A stretch of DNA of 64,000 nucleotides from Pseudopedobacter sp965218985. GTDB lineage: Bacteria > Bacteroidota > Bacteroidia > Sphingobacteriales > Sphingobacteriaceae. Both the position numbers and the translations under genes were made by a program. The stretch's first letter is position 1. Every line of letters starts with the position of its first letter. The stretch lies in assembly GCA_965218985.1 (NCBI GenBank), contig CBDCMP010000007.1:558001-622000 (forward strand), given 5' to 3'. Shown here in pieces: positions 1 through 9,480 of the stretch. The notes beneath the pieces were generated by a model. That model did not search any database. It was not told the origin of the DNA and saw only the letters and a list, made by a program, of their open reading frames with translations.

Positions 1-642
1 CCTAACTTGGCGGAGGAGCTGATGGTACTGAGAGACCTTTACCTTACCGATTACACCGGTTCCAAACTCCATTTCTCCACCATTTCCACAGCTCATTCTG
101 TTGAGCTGATCAAAGCCGCAAAGAAGAAAGGGGCAAAAGTGACCTGTGATGTCGCCGCACATCATTTGGTTTTAACAGAGGACGTATTGGCCGACTTTGA
201 CAGTGACTATAAAGTGAAACCCCCTTTAAGAACGGCTGCTGATGTAAAGGCATTGATAAAAGGATTAAAAGACGGGGTGATTGATGCGGTGGTTTCACAA
301 CACACGCCTCAAGAGATTGAATTTAAAGAAGTGGAATTTGAAATCGCCAGATATGGCATGATAGGGCTGCAGACCACACTTTCCTTATTATTTAAAGCAG
401 GCCTTCATAAAGAGGAGATTGTGGAGCACTTAGCTATTGCACCACGCCGGATCCTGGATTTGGATCTCCCGCTCATCAGCGAAGGTGAAAAAGCAAATTT
501 AGTGCTCTTTGACGGGTCTGAGTGGAGCTATCATTCCGGAAATAATTTTTCTAAATCCTCCAATTCTCCTTTTCTCCACCAAACATTAATTGGAAAAGTT
601 TGGCTAACTTGTAATAATAATCAGATTTTTGTATCTAATTAA
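1..642 (+). CDS. Dihydroorotase-like protein, C-terminal part (5' end outside window)
   Basis: The reading frame is open from base 1, so the gene begins upstream; 213 residues are visible. The order of motifs is that of the class I (multifunctional-complex type) dihydroorotase barrel: HFSTIS, then VTCDVAAHHL, KVKPPLR, a DG(V)IDAV block and GMIGLQT, then the small C-terminal composite domain with NLVLFD. Dihydroorotase closes carbamoyl-aspartate to dihydroorotate in pyrimidine synthesis. Where active enzymes carry a TDHAPH-type motif with the catalytic Asp, this protein reads SQHTPQ. Asp is replaced by Gln, so it may be a non-catalytic paralogue of the PyrX kind that supports aspartate transcarbamoylase. 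The frame ends 21 bases before the next gene. The family is clear; catalytic activity is doubtful. Confidence 0.85.
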   Translation, partial: PNLAEELMVLRDLYLTDYTGSKLHFSTISTAHSVELIKAAKKKGAKVTCDVAAHHLVLTEDVLADFDSDYKVKPPLRTAADVKALIKGLKDGVIDAVVSQHTPQEIEFKEVEFEIARYGMIGLQTTLSLLFKAGLHKEEIVEHLAIAPRRILDLDLPLISEGEKANLVLFDGSEWSYHSGNNFSKSSNSPFLHQTLIGKVWLTCNNNQIFVSN

Positions 643-663
643 ACAAACTTTCAACACAAAAAC

Positions 664-1332
664 ATGAACCAAAAAGTAAAAAATGCTTTAGAAAGCTTAT
701 TCAATACATTTTCTGCTTTGGAGAATGTGCCTGGTCAGCAAGAGCTGAATCAATCGATCAACATTTTTGATGCTGATGAAGATTTTATGGCCAAGCTGAT
801 GCTGATGGATAAAGTTTTTGATGAATCCCCTGATTTAGATGCCATCAGAGAAGTCACTTTTGACTTATTGCTCATTAATTTCTTTGCAGAGGATGCTAAA
901 AAATTAGATTCCGATTATTTGGATTCTCCCGAATGGGAGAAGATTGAGGATGAAACTATTGACCGTGGAACTGAATTATTGAACCTCCTCTTGTATTTGA
1001 ATGAATGTGAAGACGAAACGATAGAACCTTCTCTGGATGATTATCTGAAAGAATTTTTATTGGTGGAAGAGGATGAATTTCAGGATGAACACCGTATTTA
1101 TGAAGATGTCATTGCACACCAGATTTTAATGGACAGTGATTTAAAGGAGATCGCCAAAGTGTCTAAAAATCTTGATCCGGAATCTGAGATCAGAGCTATC
1201 TTTTATCCTTTGATGGCTTTCTTCTATGACACCAATCCGTCCGATGCTGCCATAAAAGAATTTAAGGATCTAAGTGAAGACCCTGCCTTTGATGCAGCTA
1301 TTCTTTCTTTAATTTTAAGTTTCAAATCATAA
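664..1332 (+). CDS. Acidic cytoplasmic protein of unknown function
   Basis: This is a 222-residue protein with no signal peptide or membrane segment. It is very rich in Asp and Glu, with several DED/EDE clusters, and is predicted mostly helical from its spaced Leu/Ile. I do not recognise the family. It lies 21 bases downstream of the dihydroorotase-like gene and 15 bases before a membrane protein gene, so the three are probably one transcript ending at the hairpin at 1945. The ATG follows an A-rich leader, as is usual in Bacteroidota. No function is proposed. Confidence 0.75.
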   Translation: MNQKVKNALESLFNTFSALENVPGQQELNQSINIFDADEDFMAKLMLMDKVFDESPDLDAIREVTFDLLLINFFAEDAKKLDSDYLDSPEWEKIEDETIDRGTELLNLLLYLNECEDETIEPSLDDYLKEFLLVEEDEFQDEHRIYEDVIAHQILMDSDLKEIAKVSKNLDPESEIRAIFYPLMAFFYDTNPSDAAIKEFKDLSEDPAFDAAILSLILSFKS

Positions 1333-1347
1333 TCAAACCTTATCACC

Positions 1348-1905
1348 ATGCAAAATTTAAACAAAACAGCGATTAACAATGGATTTGTCATTGCAGCAGT
1401 TGGAATTGCCATTCAATTATTGCTTTATTATGCAGCCCCAAATTTACTGGGTTCTTTCGTAACAGGTATCGTAATTTGGATCATACTTTTAGTATTATAC
1501 ATCATTTTTACCTTGGATATCAGGAAGAAAATCGGAGGCTTTTGGAGTTTTAAGGATGCCTTGAAAGGAATATTCTTGATGTCTTTAATAGCCAATGTAA
1601 GCTCAAGTATTTTTAATTTCCTGTTTTACAAGTTTGTAGAACCAGGTGCTTATGATAAAGTTTCAGGAATCATTACAGAGAGCACCACGTCCACCCTGGA
1701 GAAGATGGGAATGTCTCAGGACCAGATTGACAAAGGAATAGAAGGTGCTTTGAAAAGTTTAAAAGCTCAATACCAGCCCAGTTTACTTGACTTTTTAAAA
1801 AATATTGCCATCGCCATCCTGATAGGATTTGTGATGTCGCTTATTTTTGCAGCGATATTCAAAAAGAATCCTCCAATGTTCGTCCCCGTTGATGAAACCG
1901 ATTAA
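1348..1905 (+). CDS. DUF4199-type membrane protein
   Basis: The protein has 185 residues and four predicted membrane segments, at about residues 9-30, 34-53, 70-90 and 147-168. A soluble stretch of about 50 residues lies between the third and fourth (residues 95-145, with an ESTTSTLEKMG helix). This layout and the short DIRKKIGGFWSFKDA loop match the DUF4199 family common in Bacteroidota, whose role is unknown. It is the last gene before a strong terminator-like hairpin. The family assignment is from recall of the layout, not from a profile search. Confidence 0.7.
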   Translation: MQNLNKTAINNGFVIAAVGIAIQLLLYYAAPNLLGSFVTGIVIWIILLVLYIIFTLDIRKKIGGFWSFKDALKGIFLMSLIANVSSSIFNFLFYKFVEPGAYDKVSGIITESTTSTLEKMGMSQDQIDKGIEGALKSLKAQYQPSLLDFLKNIAIAILIGFVMSLIFAAIFKKNPPMFVPVDETD

Positions 1906-1944
1906 CCTAAAATATTTATATTTGACAAATTAATTTTGTCTTTG

Positions 1945-1977
1945 AAACGCTTCATGTTCATCATTGAGCGTTTTTTT
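1945..1977 (+). terminator. Rho-independent terminator after the DUF4199 gene
   Basis: Seven-base inverted repeat AAACGCT / AGCGTTT at 1945-1951 and 1967-1973, with a 15-base loop, running into seven T residues. It ends the first transcription unit 40 bases after the stop codon. Confidence 0.75.
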
Positions 1978-1997
1978 ATGAATAATCATTTAAACAA

Positions 1998-2951
1998 ATG
2001 GATATCTCGGTGGTAGTGCCCTTATACAATGAAGTGGAATCTTTGCCAGAATTGACCAACTGGATCAGAGAGGTGATGCTTAAAAATAAATTCTCTTATG
2101 AGATCATTTTAGTGGATGATGGCAGCAATGACGGGAGCTGGGAGCTTATTGAAGCACTACAAAAAACGCATTCGGCTATATGCGGAATCAAATTCAGAAG
2201 AAACAATGGAAAATCGGCCGCACTGAATGTAGGTTTCGCTGCCACTCAGGGCGATGTCATCATCACTATGGATGCAGATTTACAGGATTCCCCGGATGAA
2301 ATTCCTCAGCTTTACAAAAGGATAAAAGAAGAAAAACTGGATCTGATATCCGGATGGAAAAAGAAAAGATACGATCCCATCACTAAAACCGTCCCCACCA
2401 AGTTCTTCAATGCAGCCACCAGAAGCATGTCGGGCATTCATAACCTGCATGATTTCAACTGCGGATTGAAAGCTTACCGCAGCGAGGTGGTAAAAAATAT
2501 TGAAGTTTATGGTGAAATGCACCGATACATCCCTGTTCTGGCAAAATGGGCCGGGTTTAAAAGAATTGAGGAGCAAGTGGTGGAACATAAGCCCAGGAAA
2601 TATGGAACCACCAAATTCGGCTTCAGCAGATTCATCAACGGCTTCCTAGATCTGTTATCTATATTCTTTGTAGGGAAATTCGGCAAAAGACCCATGCATT
2701 TTTTTGGTTCTTTGGGCGTGCTGAGTTTTCTGATGGGCACCATCATGGCTCTTTGGATCATCGGCGAGAAGCTGTATGATTTGGCCAATCACATCAAAGT
2801 GGTGCGAGAAATTACCGACCAACCCTTATTTTATATCGCGTTGGTGGCTGTTGTGGTGGGTTCGCAATTATTTTTAACAGGTTTTGTGGCGGAGCTGGTT
2901 TCCAGGAATTCGGTGACGAGAAACAATTATCAGATAGAAAAGAAAGTTTAG
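1998..2951 (+). CDS. Family 2 glycosyltransferase, polyprenyl-phosphate sugar synthase type
   Basis: The 317-residue protein starts with a GT2 GT-A domain: VVPLYNE at residues 6-12, VDDGS at 39-43 and the metal-binding MDAD at 91-94, followed by LQDSP. Near residue 156 the acceptor-side segment reads DFNCGLKAYR, and two C-terminal membrane segments follow (about 230-255 and 275-300). This layout is typical of DPM1/GtrB/ArnC-like enzymes, which move a sugar from a nucleotide sugar to polyprenyl phosphate at the inner membrane. The sugar cannot be told. A second GT2 gene lies 94 bases downstream, so both may serve glycan or lipid glycosylation. Confidence 0.85.
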   Translation: MDISVVVPLYNEVESLPELTNWIREVMLKNKFSYEIILVDDGSNDGSWELIEALQKTHSAICGIKFRRNNGKSAALNVGFAATQGDVIITMDADLQDSPDEIPQLYKRIKEEKLDLISGWKKKRYDPITKTVPTKFFNAATRSMSGIHNLHDFNCGLKAYRSEVVKNIEVYGEMHRYIPVLAKWAGFKRIEEQVVEHKPRKYGTTKFGFSRFINGFLDLLSIFFVGKFGKRPMHFFGSLGVLSFLMGTIMALWIIGEKLYDLANHIKVVREITDQPLFYIALVAVVVGSQLFLTGFVAELVSRNSVTRNNYQIEKKV

Positions 2952-3045
2952 ATAAATTAAACAGGCTCTTAATGTTTTATGTTTAATACTTTGAAGTTCT
3001 CATTATCAAGAAGTAATTTCAAATCAATCATCCTCAAATCAATCA

Positions 3046-4017
3046 ATGTTTTTCTCCGTCATCATCCCTCTTTATAATCGTCCGCAAGAAATTAAAGAGC
3101 TTTTAACCACGCTCAGCCATCAGAGTTATACAGCTTTCGAAGTGCTGGTGATAGAGGATGGCTCTAAAAATGATGCGAAGGAGCTGGTGAACAGCTTTAA
3201 AAACAAGCTCGATATCCATTATTACTTTAAAGAGAACGAAGGACAGGGTTTTACCCGCAACTTTGGTTTTGAAAGAGCAAGAGGAGATTACTTCGTTATT
3301 TTTGATTCTGATTGTCTCCTTCCTTCTGATTATTTGGAAAACGTCAAAAACCATCTTTATCATGACCATTTGGATGCATACGGCGGGCCTGATGATGCAC
3401 ATCCCTCATTCACACCCGTTCAAAAGGCCATCAGCTATGCCATGACCTCTGTTTTTACCACCGGAGGGATCAGAGGGGAAAAAAGCAATGCAGGCGGACA
3501 ATTTCATCCAAGAAGTTTCAATATGGGAATCTCCCGTAAGGTTTGGGAGAAAGTCGGAGGTTTCCTCATCACCAGGTTAGGTGAGGATATAGAATATTCC
3601 ATCAGAATCCATGAAGCCGGTTTTAAAATTGGCCTGATCCCCGATGCCAAAGTCTATCATAAAAGAAGAACCGATTTTAAAGCTTTTTGGAAACAGATCC
3701 ACTTCTTTGGAAGAGCGAGGATCAACATCACCACTTTCTTTCCCAATACCTTAAAAGCTGTTCATTTCTTCCCCGCAGTGTTCACGCTGTTTTTGATCTT
3801 CACGCTGCTCGCAAACATTTTATGGAGCGTGATGGCACCTTTGTGTAATTTTTTTCTTTCTTTATACATATTGTTGTTATTTTTTGACTCCTGGGCTAAA
3901 AATAAGTCGGCTAAAGTTGCATTTTTAAGCATCTTTGCATCATTCATTCAACTCACTGCCTATGGCTTAGGTTTCATGCAGGATTTTTGGAAGAAATTAA
4001 TTTTAAAAAACAAATAA
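3046..4017 (+). CDS. Family 2 glycosyltransferase with C-terminal membrane segments
   Basis: The 323-residue protein opens with a GT2 domain (VIIPLYNRP at 5-13, VIEDGS at 35-40, the DSD metal motif at 87-89). The mid-region has GEDIEYSIR, the ED acceptor motif typical of the family. Two hydrophobic segments around residues 246-290 anchor it in the membrane. It probably extends a cell-surface glycan; the donor and acceptor are unknown. It follows the other GT2 gene and precedes a membrane protein gene. The ATG is preceded by an AT-rich leader with no clear Shine-Dalgarno, which is normal for Bacteroidota. Confidence 0.85.
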   Translation: MFFSVIIPLYNRPQEIKELLTTLSHQSYTAFEVLVIEDGSKNDAKELVNSFKNKLDIHYYFKENEGQGFTRNFGFERARGDYFVIFDSDCLLPSDYLENVKNHLYHDHLDAYGGPDDAHPSFTPVQKAISYAMTSVFTTGGIRGEKSNAGGQFHPRSFNMGISRKVWEKVGGFLITRLGEDIEYSIRIHEAGFKIGLIPDAKVYHKRRTDFKAFWKQIHFFGRARINITTFFPNTLKAVHFFPAVFTLFLIFTLLANILWSVMAPLCNFFLSLYILLLFFDSWAKNKSAKVAFLSIFASFIQLTAYGLGFMQDFWKKLILKNK

Positions 4018-4066
4018 TTAGGATGTTTGCTTCGAGCCCCGGGCTTTCAGCATTTAGCTTTACAGA

Positions 4067-4816
4067 ATGGAACAATCTTTTTCGGTGTTCGATATATTAG
4101 AAACTTCATGGGACATCACCCGGAAGAATTTCCTGGTCATCATGGGCTACTCCGTCGTAGCCTTCGTCACGCTGGCTATCGTACAGTTTGCATCCATGTA
4201 TCTGATGGGGATGAACAATGCTTTGATCACGGTGGTGGCTTACTTTGTCATTCTGATCATCAACAGCTTCGCCACACTCGGTTTTTATAAACTCACCTTC
4301 CTATTGATAGACAGTGAGGAAGAAGAGGATTTCTCCTTTAGTTCCATAGTGCCTTCATGGAAAAACATCTTTAGCTTTATGAGCCTCACCATTTTACTGG
4401 GCCTGATCGTGGCAACCTTTAGTCTGATCTATGAACAACTGTTGAAGATCGGATCTTTTGAAGATTTCGTGGAGCTGGTAAAGGCCAATCCTGTGTACCT
4501 GGAGTTCTTTGCTGTGATCGCTTTCATTCTGCTGATGCTGGCCACCCTTCGTTTTATGTTCTTTCCTTGTTTCATTGTGGATGATGACTCTTTGGCCTTC
4601 GAATCTTTAAGACAGAGCAAGACCTTAACGCAGGATAATTTATTGAAGATCCTTGCCGTTTTGGCAATGGTGATTGGTTTCATCGCATTGGGTTTTCTGG
4701 CATTTGGGGTTGGCATCGTGATCACGTATCCGTTTGTCAATGTGATACTGGTGGTCACCTATCGCAGATTGGTAAATGCTTACATCACAGCGCATCCCGA
4801 TGAACAATTTTTGTGA
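4067..4816 (+). CDS. Multi-spanning membrane protein of unknown function
   Basis: The 249-residue protein has about six hydrophobic segments and a central acidic loop (DSEEEEDFSF, near residues 83-92). The spacing of its helices recalls membrane proteins related to the glycerophosphodiester phosphodiesterase membrane domain or DUF975 groups, but I see no diagnostic motif. Its stop codon overlaps a possible GTG start of the next gene, so the two are probably translated together. Function not assigned. Confidence 0.7.
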   Translation: MEQSFSVFDILETSWDITRKNFLVIMGYSVVAFVTLAIVQFASMYLMGMNNALITVVAYFVILIINSFATLGFYKLTFLLIDSEEEEDFSFSSIVPSWKNIFSFMSLTILLGLIVATFSLIYEQLLKIGSFEDFVELVKANPVYLEFFAVIAFILLMLATLRFMFFPCFIVDDDSLAFESLRQSKTLTQDNLLKILAVLAMVIGFIALGFLAFGVGIVITYPFVNVILVVTYRRLVNAYITAHPDEQFL

Positions 4817-4821
4817 GTTTC

Positions 4822-6327
4822 ATGGGATTAAAATCATTCTTAAGTAAACCCTTTGCCACTTTAGTTGTCCGTAAAATGGACAAATGGAAAGCTGATGCTC
4901 CCGCTGCACAAGCCCGCATACTGAAAAAATTAGTCCGATCAGCAAAGGAGACCGCCTTTGGGAAAGACCACCAATTCGGGAAGATCAAATCCTATCAGGA
5001 TTTCAAAAAGCAGGTCTCCATCAATGATTACGAAGAGCTGAGACCCTACATAGAGAGGGTGACCAAGGGAGAGGAGCATGTTTTGTGGCCCGGGAAACCG
5101 CTCTATTTCGCTAAAACCTCCGGAACAACCTCAGGGGTTAAATATATCCCGATTTCAAACGAATCCATGCCCGAGCATATCAAAGCAGCAAGAAATGCGC
5201 TGCTATGCTACATTCATGAAACAGGTAAGGCTGCTTTTCTTTCCGGAAAAATAATTTTTCTGCAGGGCAGCCCCAAAATGGATGAAAAAGCAGGCATCTC
5301 TTTTGGAAGATTGTCAGGCATAGTGGCGAACCACGTACCTGCCTATTTGCAAAAAAACCGGCTGCCGGGTTATGAAGTGAATTGCATAGAAGATTGGGAA
5401 CAGAAAGTGGAGGCGATTGTGGAGGCGACTTTACAGGAAGACATGCGCCTCATCTCAGGCATTCCTCCCTGGTGCCAGATGTATTTTGATAAGCTGTTGT
5501 CAAAAACAGGGAAGAGGCACGTCAAAGATGTTTTTCCAAACTTTAAACTTTTTATCTACGGAGGCGTGAACTACGAACCCTATAGGGCAAGGTTACAGGA
5601 GACCATTGGTTTTAAAATTGACAGCATAGAAACCTATCCGGCATCGGAAGGTTTTATTGCATTTCAGGATAGCCAGAAGGATAAATCGCTCCTGCTTTTG
5701 GCAGATGCCGGCATCTATTACGAATTCATCCCCACAGAGGATTTCTTTGATCCGAATCCAACAAGAATCAACCTGGAACAGGTCGAGTTGAACCGCAATT
5801 ATGCGATCATCCTGAGCACCAATGCAGGATTGTGGGCCTATTCGCTGGGAGACACCGTGAAATTCGTTTCCAGAAATCCCTATAAATTATTGGTCACCGG
5901 AAGAATAAAACACTATATTTCGGCTTTCGGGGAGCATGTGATCAGTGAAGAGGTAGAAAAGGCTTTATTAGCTGTCACCGATCAGGAATCATTGGAAATT
6001 GTAGAGTTCACGGTGGCACCACAGGTAAATCCACCAAAAGGAGAATCACCTTATCACGAGTGGTTCGTCGAGTTTAAAAAAGCACCGGAGCAAATCAAAG
6101 CATTCGCTTTAAAAGTGGATGCCGAACTACAGCAAAGGAATATTTATTATAAAGATCTGATTAGCGGCAAAGTTTTGCAACCATTGATCATGAGACCATT
6201 GAAACCCGGATCATTCATTGATTTAATGAAGGCAGAAGGTAAACTAGGTGGTCAGAATAAGGTTCCCCGCTTGGCTAATGATCGTTCATTGGCGGATAAA
6301 TTAATCCCATATATTTTAGAAAAATAA
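4822..6327 (+). CDS. GH3 auxin-responsive-promoter-type acyl-adenylate enzyme
   Basis: About 501 residues. The N-terminus (KMDKWKADAPAAQARILKKL) and the ATP-binding loop KTSGTTSGVKYIPIS near residue 105 are those of the GH3 family, which adenylates carboxylic acids and often joins them to amino acids. The mid-protein block ETYPASEGF and the hinge TGRIKHYISAFGEHV near residue 375 also fit. The bacterial substrate is unknown. I chose the ATG at 4822; a GTG at 4813 that overlaps the previous stop codon would add three residues. dxr begins four bases after the stop codon, so the genes are tightly linked. Confidence 0.85.
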   Translation: MGLKSFLSKPFATLVVRKMDKWKADAPAAQARILKKLVRSAKETAFGKDHQFGKIKSYQDFKKQVSINDYEELRPYIERVTKGEEHVLWPGKPLYFAKTSGTTSGVKYIPISNESMPEHIKAARNALLCYIHETGKAAFLSGKIIFLQGSPKMDEKAGISFGRLSGIVANHVPAYLQKNRLPGYEVNCIEDWEQKVEAIVEATLQEDMRLISGIPPWCQMYFDKLLSKTGKRHVKDVFPNFKLFIYGGVNYEPYRARLQETIGFKIDSIETYPASEGFIAFQDSQKDKSLLLLADAGIYYEFIPTEDFFDPNPTRINLEQVELNRNYAIILSTNAGLWAYSLGDTVKFVSRNPYKLLVTGRIKHYISAFGEHVISEEVEKALLAVTDQESLEIVEFTVAPQVNPPKGESPYHEWFVEFKKAPEQIKAFALKVDAELQQRNIYYKDLISGKVLQPLIMRPLKPGSFIDLMKAEGKLGGQNKVPRLANDRSLADKLIPYILEK

Positions 6328-6331
6328 CATT

Positions 6332-7495
6332 TTGCAAGCACAAATTAAAAATATAGCCATTTTAGGTTCCACCGGAAGCATCGGAACACAGGCATTGGAG
6401 GTGGTGAAGGCAAATCCTGAACTTTTTAACATCCAGGTCTTAACTGCGCAGTCTAATGTGGCGTTGCTGATCGAACAGGCATTGGCTTTTCAACCTAAGG
6501 TGGTGGTGATAGGCGATGAAGATAAATACCTCAGCCTAAAGCATGCCTTACAATCCACCTCTATAGAAATTAAGGCAGGTACCGAAGCACTGTGTGAAGC
6601 AGTTTCCTCTCCTGATCTCACCATGGTGCTGACCGCCCTGGTAGGTTTTGCAGGTTTAAAGCCCACCATAGCTGCCATAAAGGCAGGAAAAGATATCGCG
6701 CTGGCAAACAAAGAGACTTTAGTGGTGGCGGGTGAATTGATCACCCATCTGGCCAAAGAACATCAGGTCAGAATCTTGCCCGTGGATTCCGAGCATTCCG
6801 CAATTTTCCAATGTTTGGTGGGTGAGCATAGCCCGATCGAAAAAATATACCTGACAGCTTCAGGCGGCCCTTTCAGGGGCAGAGACCTTGATTTCCTGAA
6901 TTCTGTGACCAGACATCAGGCTTTGAAACATCCCAACTGGGTAATGGGGGCCAAAATCACCATAGACTCTGCCACCTTGATGAACAAGGGACTGGAAGTG
7001 ATGGAAGCGAAATGGTTATTTGATTTACAGGTGGATCAGATTGATGTTATCGTTCATCCACAATCTATCATCCATTCCATCGTTCAATTCAATGATGGTT
7101 CAATGAAGGCGCAAATGGGCCTACCTGATATGAAATTACCTATCCAATATGCTTTAACCTATCCGGAAAGGATAAAAAATGATTTTAAAAGATTCAACTT
7201 TCTGGATCATCCCGCTTTCACTTTTGAAAAAGCAGACACCCAAACTTTCAGAAATCTGGCTTTGGCTTTTGAGGCATTGAACAAGGGCGGAAATATGCCA
7301 TGTATTGTCAATGCTGCCAATGAAGTGGTGGTGGCAGAGTTTTTGAACGAGCGGATTGGATTTTTGCAGATGAGTGAGGTGATAGAGACCTGTATGACGA
7401 AACTGGATTTTGTAAGCTGCCCCCTACTGGATGATTATTACGAATCCGACAAACAGACAAGAATCTTTGCAAAAGAATTAGTGACGAATATTTAA
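6332..7495 (+). CDS. dxr: 1-deoxy-D-xylulose 5-phosphate reductoisomerase
   Basis: The 387-residue protein, the normal size for Dxr, converts deoxyxylulose phosphate to 2-C-methyl-erythritol 4-phosphate with NADPH, the committed step of the MEP isoprenoid pathway. Visible are the NADPH loop GSTGSIG near the N-terminus, the ALANKE block, metal and substrate residues in PVDSEHSAIFQ, the flexible-loop region SGGPFRG, and NKGLEVMEAKWLF. The start appears to be TTG, four bases after the previous stop; no ATG lies nearby in frame. rseP follows after 30 bases, a common pairing in bacteria. Confidence 0.95.
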   Translation: MQAQIKNIAILGSTGSIGTQALEVVKANPELFNIQVLTAQSNVALLIEQALAFQPKVVVIGDEDKYLSLKHALQSTSIEIKAGTEALCEAVSSPDLTMVLTALVGFAGLKPTIAAIKAGKDIALANKETLVVAGELITHLAKEHQVRILPVDSEHSAIFQCLVGEHSPIEKIYLTASGGPFRGRDLDFLNSVTRHQALKHPNWVMGAKITIDSATLMNKGLEVMEAKWLFDLQVDQIDVIVHPQSIIHSIVQFNDGSMKAQMGLPDMKLPIQYALTYPERIKNDFKRFNFLDHPAFTFEKADTQTFRNLALAFEALNKGGNMPCIVNAANEVVVAEFLNERIGFLQMSEVIETCMTKLDFVSCPLLDDYYESDKQTRIFAKELVTNI

Positions 7496-7525
7496 ACAAA
7501 AAAATCAAAAGTTAAATAAATATAA

Positions 7526-8851
7526 ATGGATGTAATCGTGATGATTGGCCAACTGTTATTAGGGCTATCAATTTTAATTGTGCTGCATGAGCTGGGACAT
7601 TTTTTAACAGCAAGAGCTTTTGGCATAAAGGTGGAGAAATTCTATCTCTTCTTTGATGCCTGGGGATTCAAGCTTTTTAGCATCAAATATAAAGATTGCG
7701 AATATGGGATAGGCTGGCTGCCCCTGGGCGGCTATGTGAAGATCGCCGGGATGATTGATGAGTCCATGGATACCGAAGCATTGGGGGCCCCCATTCAACC
7801 CTGGGAGTTCAGGGCGAAACCAGCCTGGCAAAGACTTATTGTGATGTTGGGCGGAGTGACGGTGAACATCATCCTTGGCATATTCATTTTCTGGATGCTG
7901 ACCTTTAAATACGGAGAGACTTATATCCCTAACAGTCAGCTACGGTATGGTATCGCCCCCGGTATTGTGGGGCAGCAAATCGGGCTGAAAGCAGGAGATA
8001 AGGTTTTGGAGGTGAATGGAAAACCTTTGGAACGTTTTGACGATTTGAGAAGCTCAGATGTCTTGATGGGAAATTCCACGCTCACCATCCTGAGAGATGG
8101 GAACGAAAGGCAAATCAAAATCCCGGCGAATGTTTTGAACAACATCTCAGATTATGGAATAGAGGAGTTTGTATCTCCAAGGTTGAAATCAAAGGTTGAA
8201 ACCGTCACTCCCGGTAAAGCTGCTGAAAAAGCCGGGATTAAAGATGGTGACGAGATTTTAGCTGTGAACGGCAAGGAAGCGGTTTATAGCGATCAGTTAA
8301 GAGACCTGCTCGGTGAAAACAAGAATAAAGCGGTGGAGATCACTTTATCAAGAGGTGGCCAGCAAATGAGCATGCCTGTGAAAGTGGCACAAGATGGCAC
8401 CATAGGTTTTGCATTCAATTTGACGGATCTTAAAGAAGAGACCCAAAATTTCACTTTCGGTCAGGCTTTACCTGAAGGCGCCTCCAAAGCATGGGGATCT
8501 TTGATAGATAATGCCAAGGGTTTGGGCAAAGTGGTGAAAGGTGAAGTGAAAGCGAACAAAGCATTCTCTGGTCCGGTGGAGATCGCCCGTAAATTATACG
8601 GGGGCACTTGGGACTGGATCAAATTCTGGAGCATCACCGGTTTGCTTTCCATGGCCCTGGCCCTGATGAATCTGCTGCCCATCCCGGCATTGGACGGTGG
8701 ACATGCCGTTTTCTTATTGATAGAGATGATCAAAGGAAGACCATTGAGCGATAAATTTATGGAAAGGGCGCAAATTGTAGGTTTCGTGATCTTAGCCACA
8801 TTGATGGTCTTTGTTTTAGGTAACGACGTATTTAAAGCTTTTACCAAGTAA
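7526..8851 (+). CDS. rseP: Site-2 zinc metalloprotease RseP (M50)
   Basis: The 441-residue inner-membrane protease carries the HELGH zinc motif at residues 21-25 inside the first membrane helix and the second metal motif LLPIPALDGGH near residue 390. Two PDZ domains lie between (about 125-200 and 205-285). RseP cuts anti-sigma factors within the membrane after a first periplasmic cut, releasing the envelope stress sigma factor. It sits 30 bases after dxr. No key residue is missing. Confidence 0.93.
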   Translation: MDVIVMIGQLLLGLSILIVLHELGHFLTARAFGIKVEKFYLFFDAWGFKLFSIKYKDCEYGIGWLPLGGYVKIAGMIDESMDTEALGAPIQPWEFRAKPAWQRLIVMLGGVTVNIILGIFIFWMLTFKYGETYIPNSQLRYGIAPGIVGQQIGLKAGDKVLEVNGKPLERFDDLRSSDVLMGNSTLTILRDGNERQIKIPANVLNNISDYGIEEFVSPRLKSKVETVTPGKAAEKAGIKDGDEILAVNGKEAVYSDQLRDLLGENKNKAVEITLSRGGQQMSMPVKVAQDGTIGFAFNLTDLKEETQNFTFGQALPEGASKAWGSLIDNAKGLGKVVKGEVKANKAFSGPVEIARKLYGGTWDWIKFWSITGLLSMALALMNLLPIPALDGGHAVFLLIEMIKGRPLSDKFMERAQIVGFVILATLMVFVLGNDVFKAFTK

Positions 8852-8932
8852 GCTTTAACTTAAGGCAAAGGGCAAAATGCTTGATGAATAGCATCAGCTT
8901 TCGCTTTAAGAATTGGCTTTTAGCATTAAAAA

Positions 8933-9460
8933 ATGAATTACTTCGAATTTTATGAGCTGCCCGTTTCTTTTCACCCTGACCAAAACCTGGTGAAAAGAAA
9001 ATTCTATACATTGAGCAAGGAGTTTCATCCTGATTTCTATGTGAATGAACCTGAGGAGCGGCAACAGGAGATATTGGGTCTCTCCACGCTCAATAATAAA
9101 GCCTTTCAAACCTTATCCGATGAATACAAGCTTTTAGCTTACATTCTGCAAATCAAGGGAGAGCTGGAGGAAGGAGAGAAATACACCTTGCCACAGGATT
9201 TTCTGATGGAGATGATGGAGGTGAATGAGGGCCTGGTGGAGTTGGAGGCAGATGAAGAACAGGTAAAAAAAGTGACACAAGAAGTGGACGATCTGGAGAC
9301 CAGGTTAAACAACGAATTAGCTACGCTCACGCAAACCTTCGATCATGCTGTAGTGCCAGATCAGAAAGCTATCCTGCTTCAAATCAAAGACATCTACTAC
9401 AGAAAGAAATATTTGTTGCGAATACGGGAATCAATCAATAAATTTGCGACCCGCTTGTAA
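8933..9460 (+). CDS. hscB: Fe-S assembly co-chaperone HscB
   Basis: The 175-residue protein, the usual HscB size, opens with a J-domain that has HPD at residues 32-34 (EFHPDFY). A C-terminal three-helix domain follows, holding the conserved LNNKAFQTLSDEYKLLAYIL region and ending in YYRKKYLLRI. HscB brings the scaffold IscU to the chaperone HscA for iron-sulfur cluster transfer. It is the last protein gene before tRNA-Leu; no hscA or iscU lies in the window. Confidence 0.9.
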   Translation: MNYFEFYELPVSFHPDQNLVKRKFYTLSKEFHPDFYVNEPEERQQEILGLSTLNNKAFQTLSDEYKLLAYILQIKGELEEGEKYTLPQDFLMEMMEVNEGLVELEADEEQVKKVTQEVDDLETRLNNELATLTQTFDHAVVPDQKAILLQIKDIYYRKKYLLRIRESINKFATRL

Positions 9461-9480
9461 AACAAATGTCTACAACGAAT

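Noticed and set aside
4027..4290. Plus-strand frame of 87 codons overlapping the membrane protein gene at 4067
   Set aside because: It lies in another frame of a well-supported membrane protein gene, its composition is unlike a protein of this genome (many His and Gly), and it has no family resemblance.
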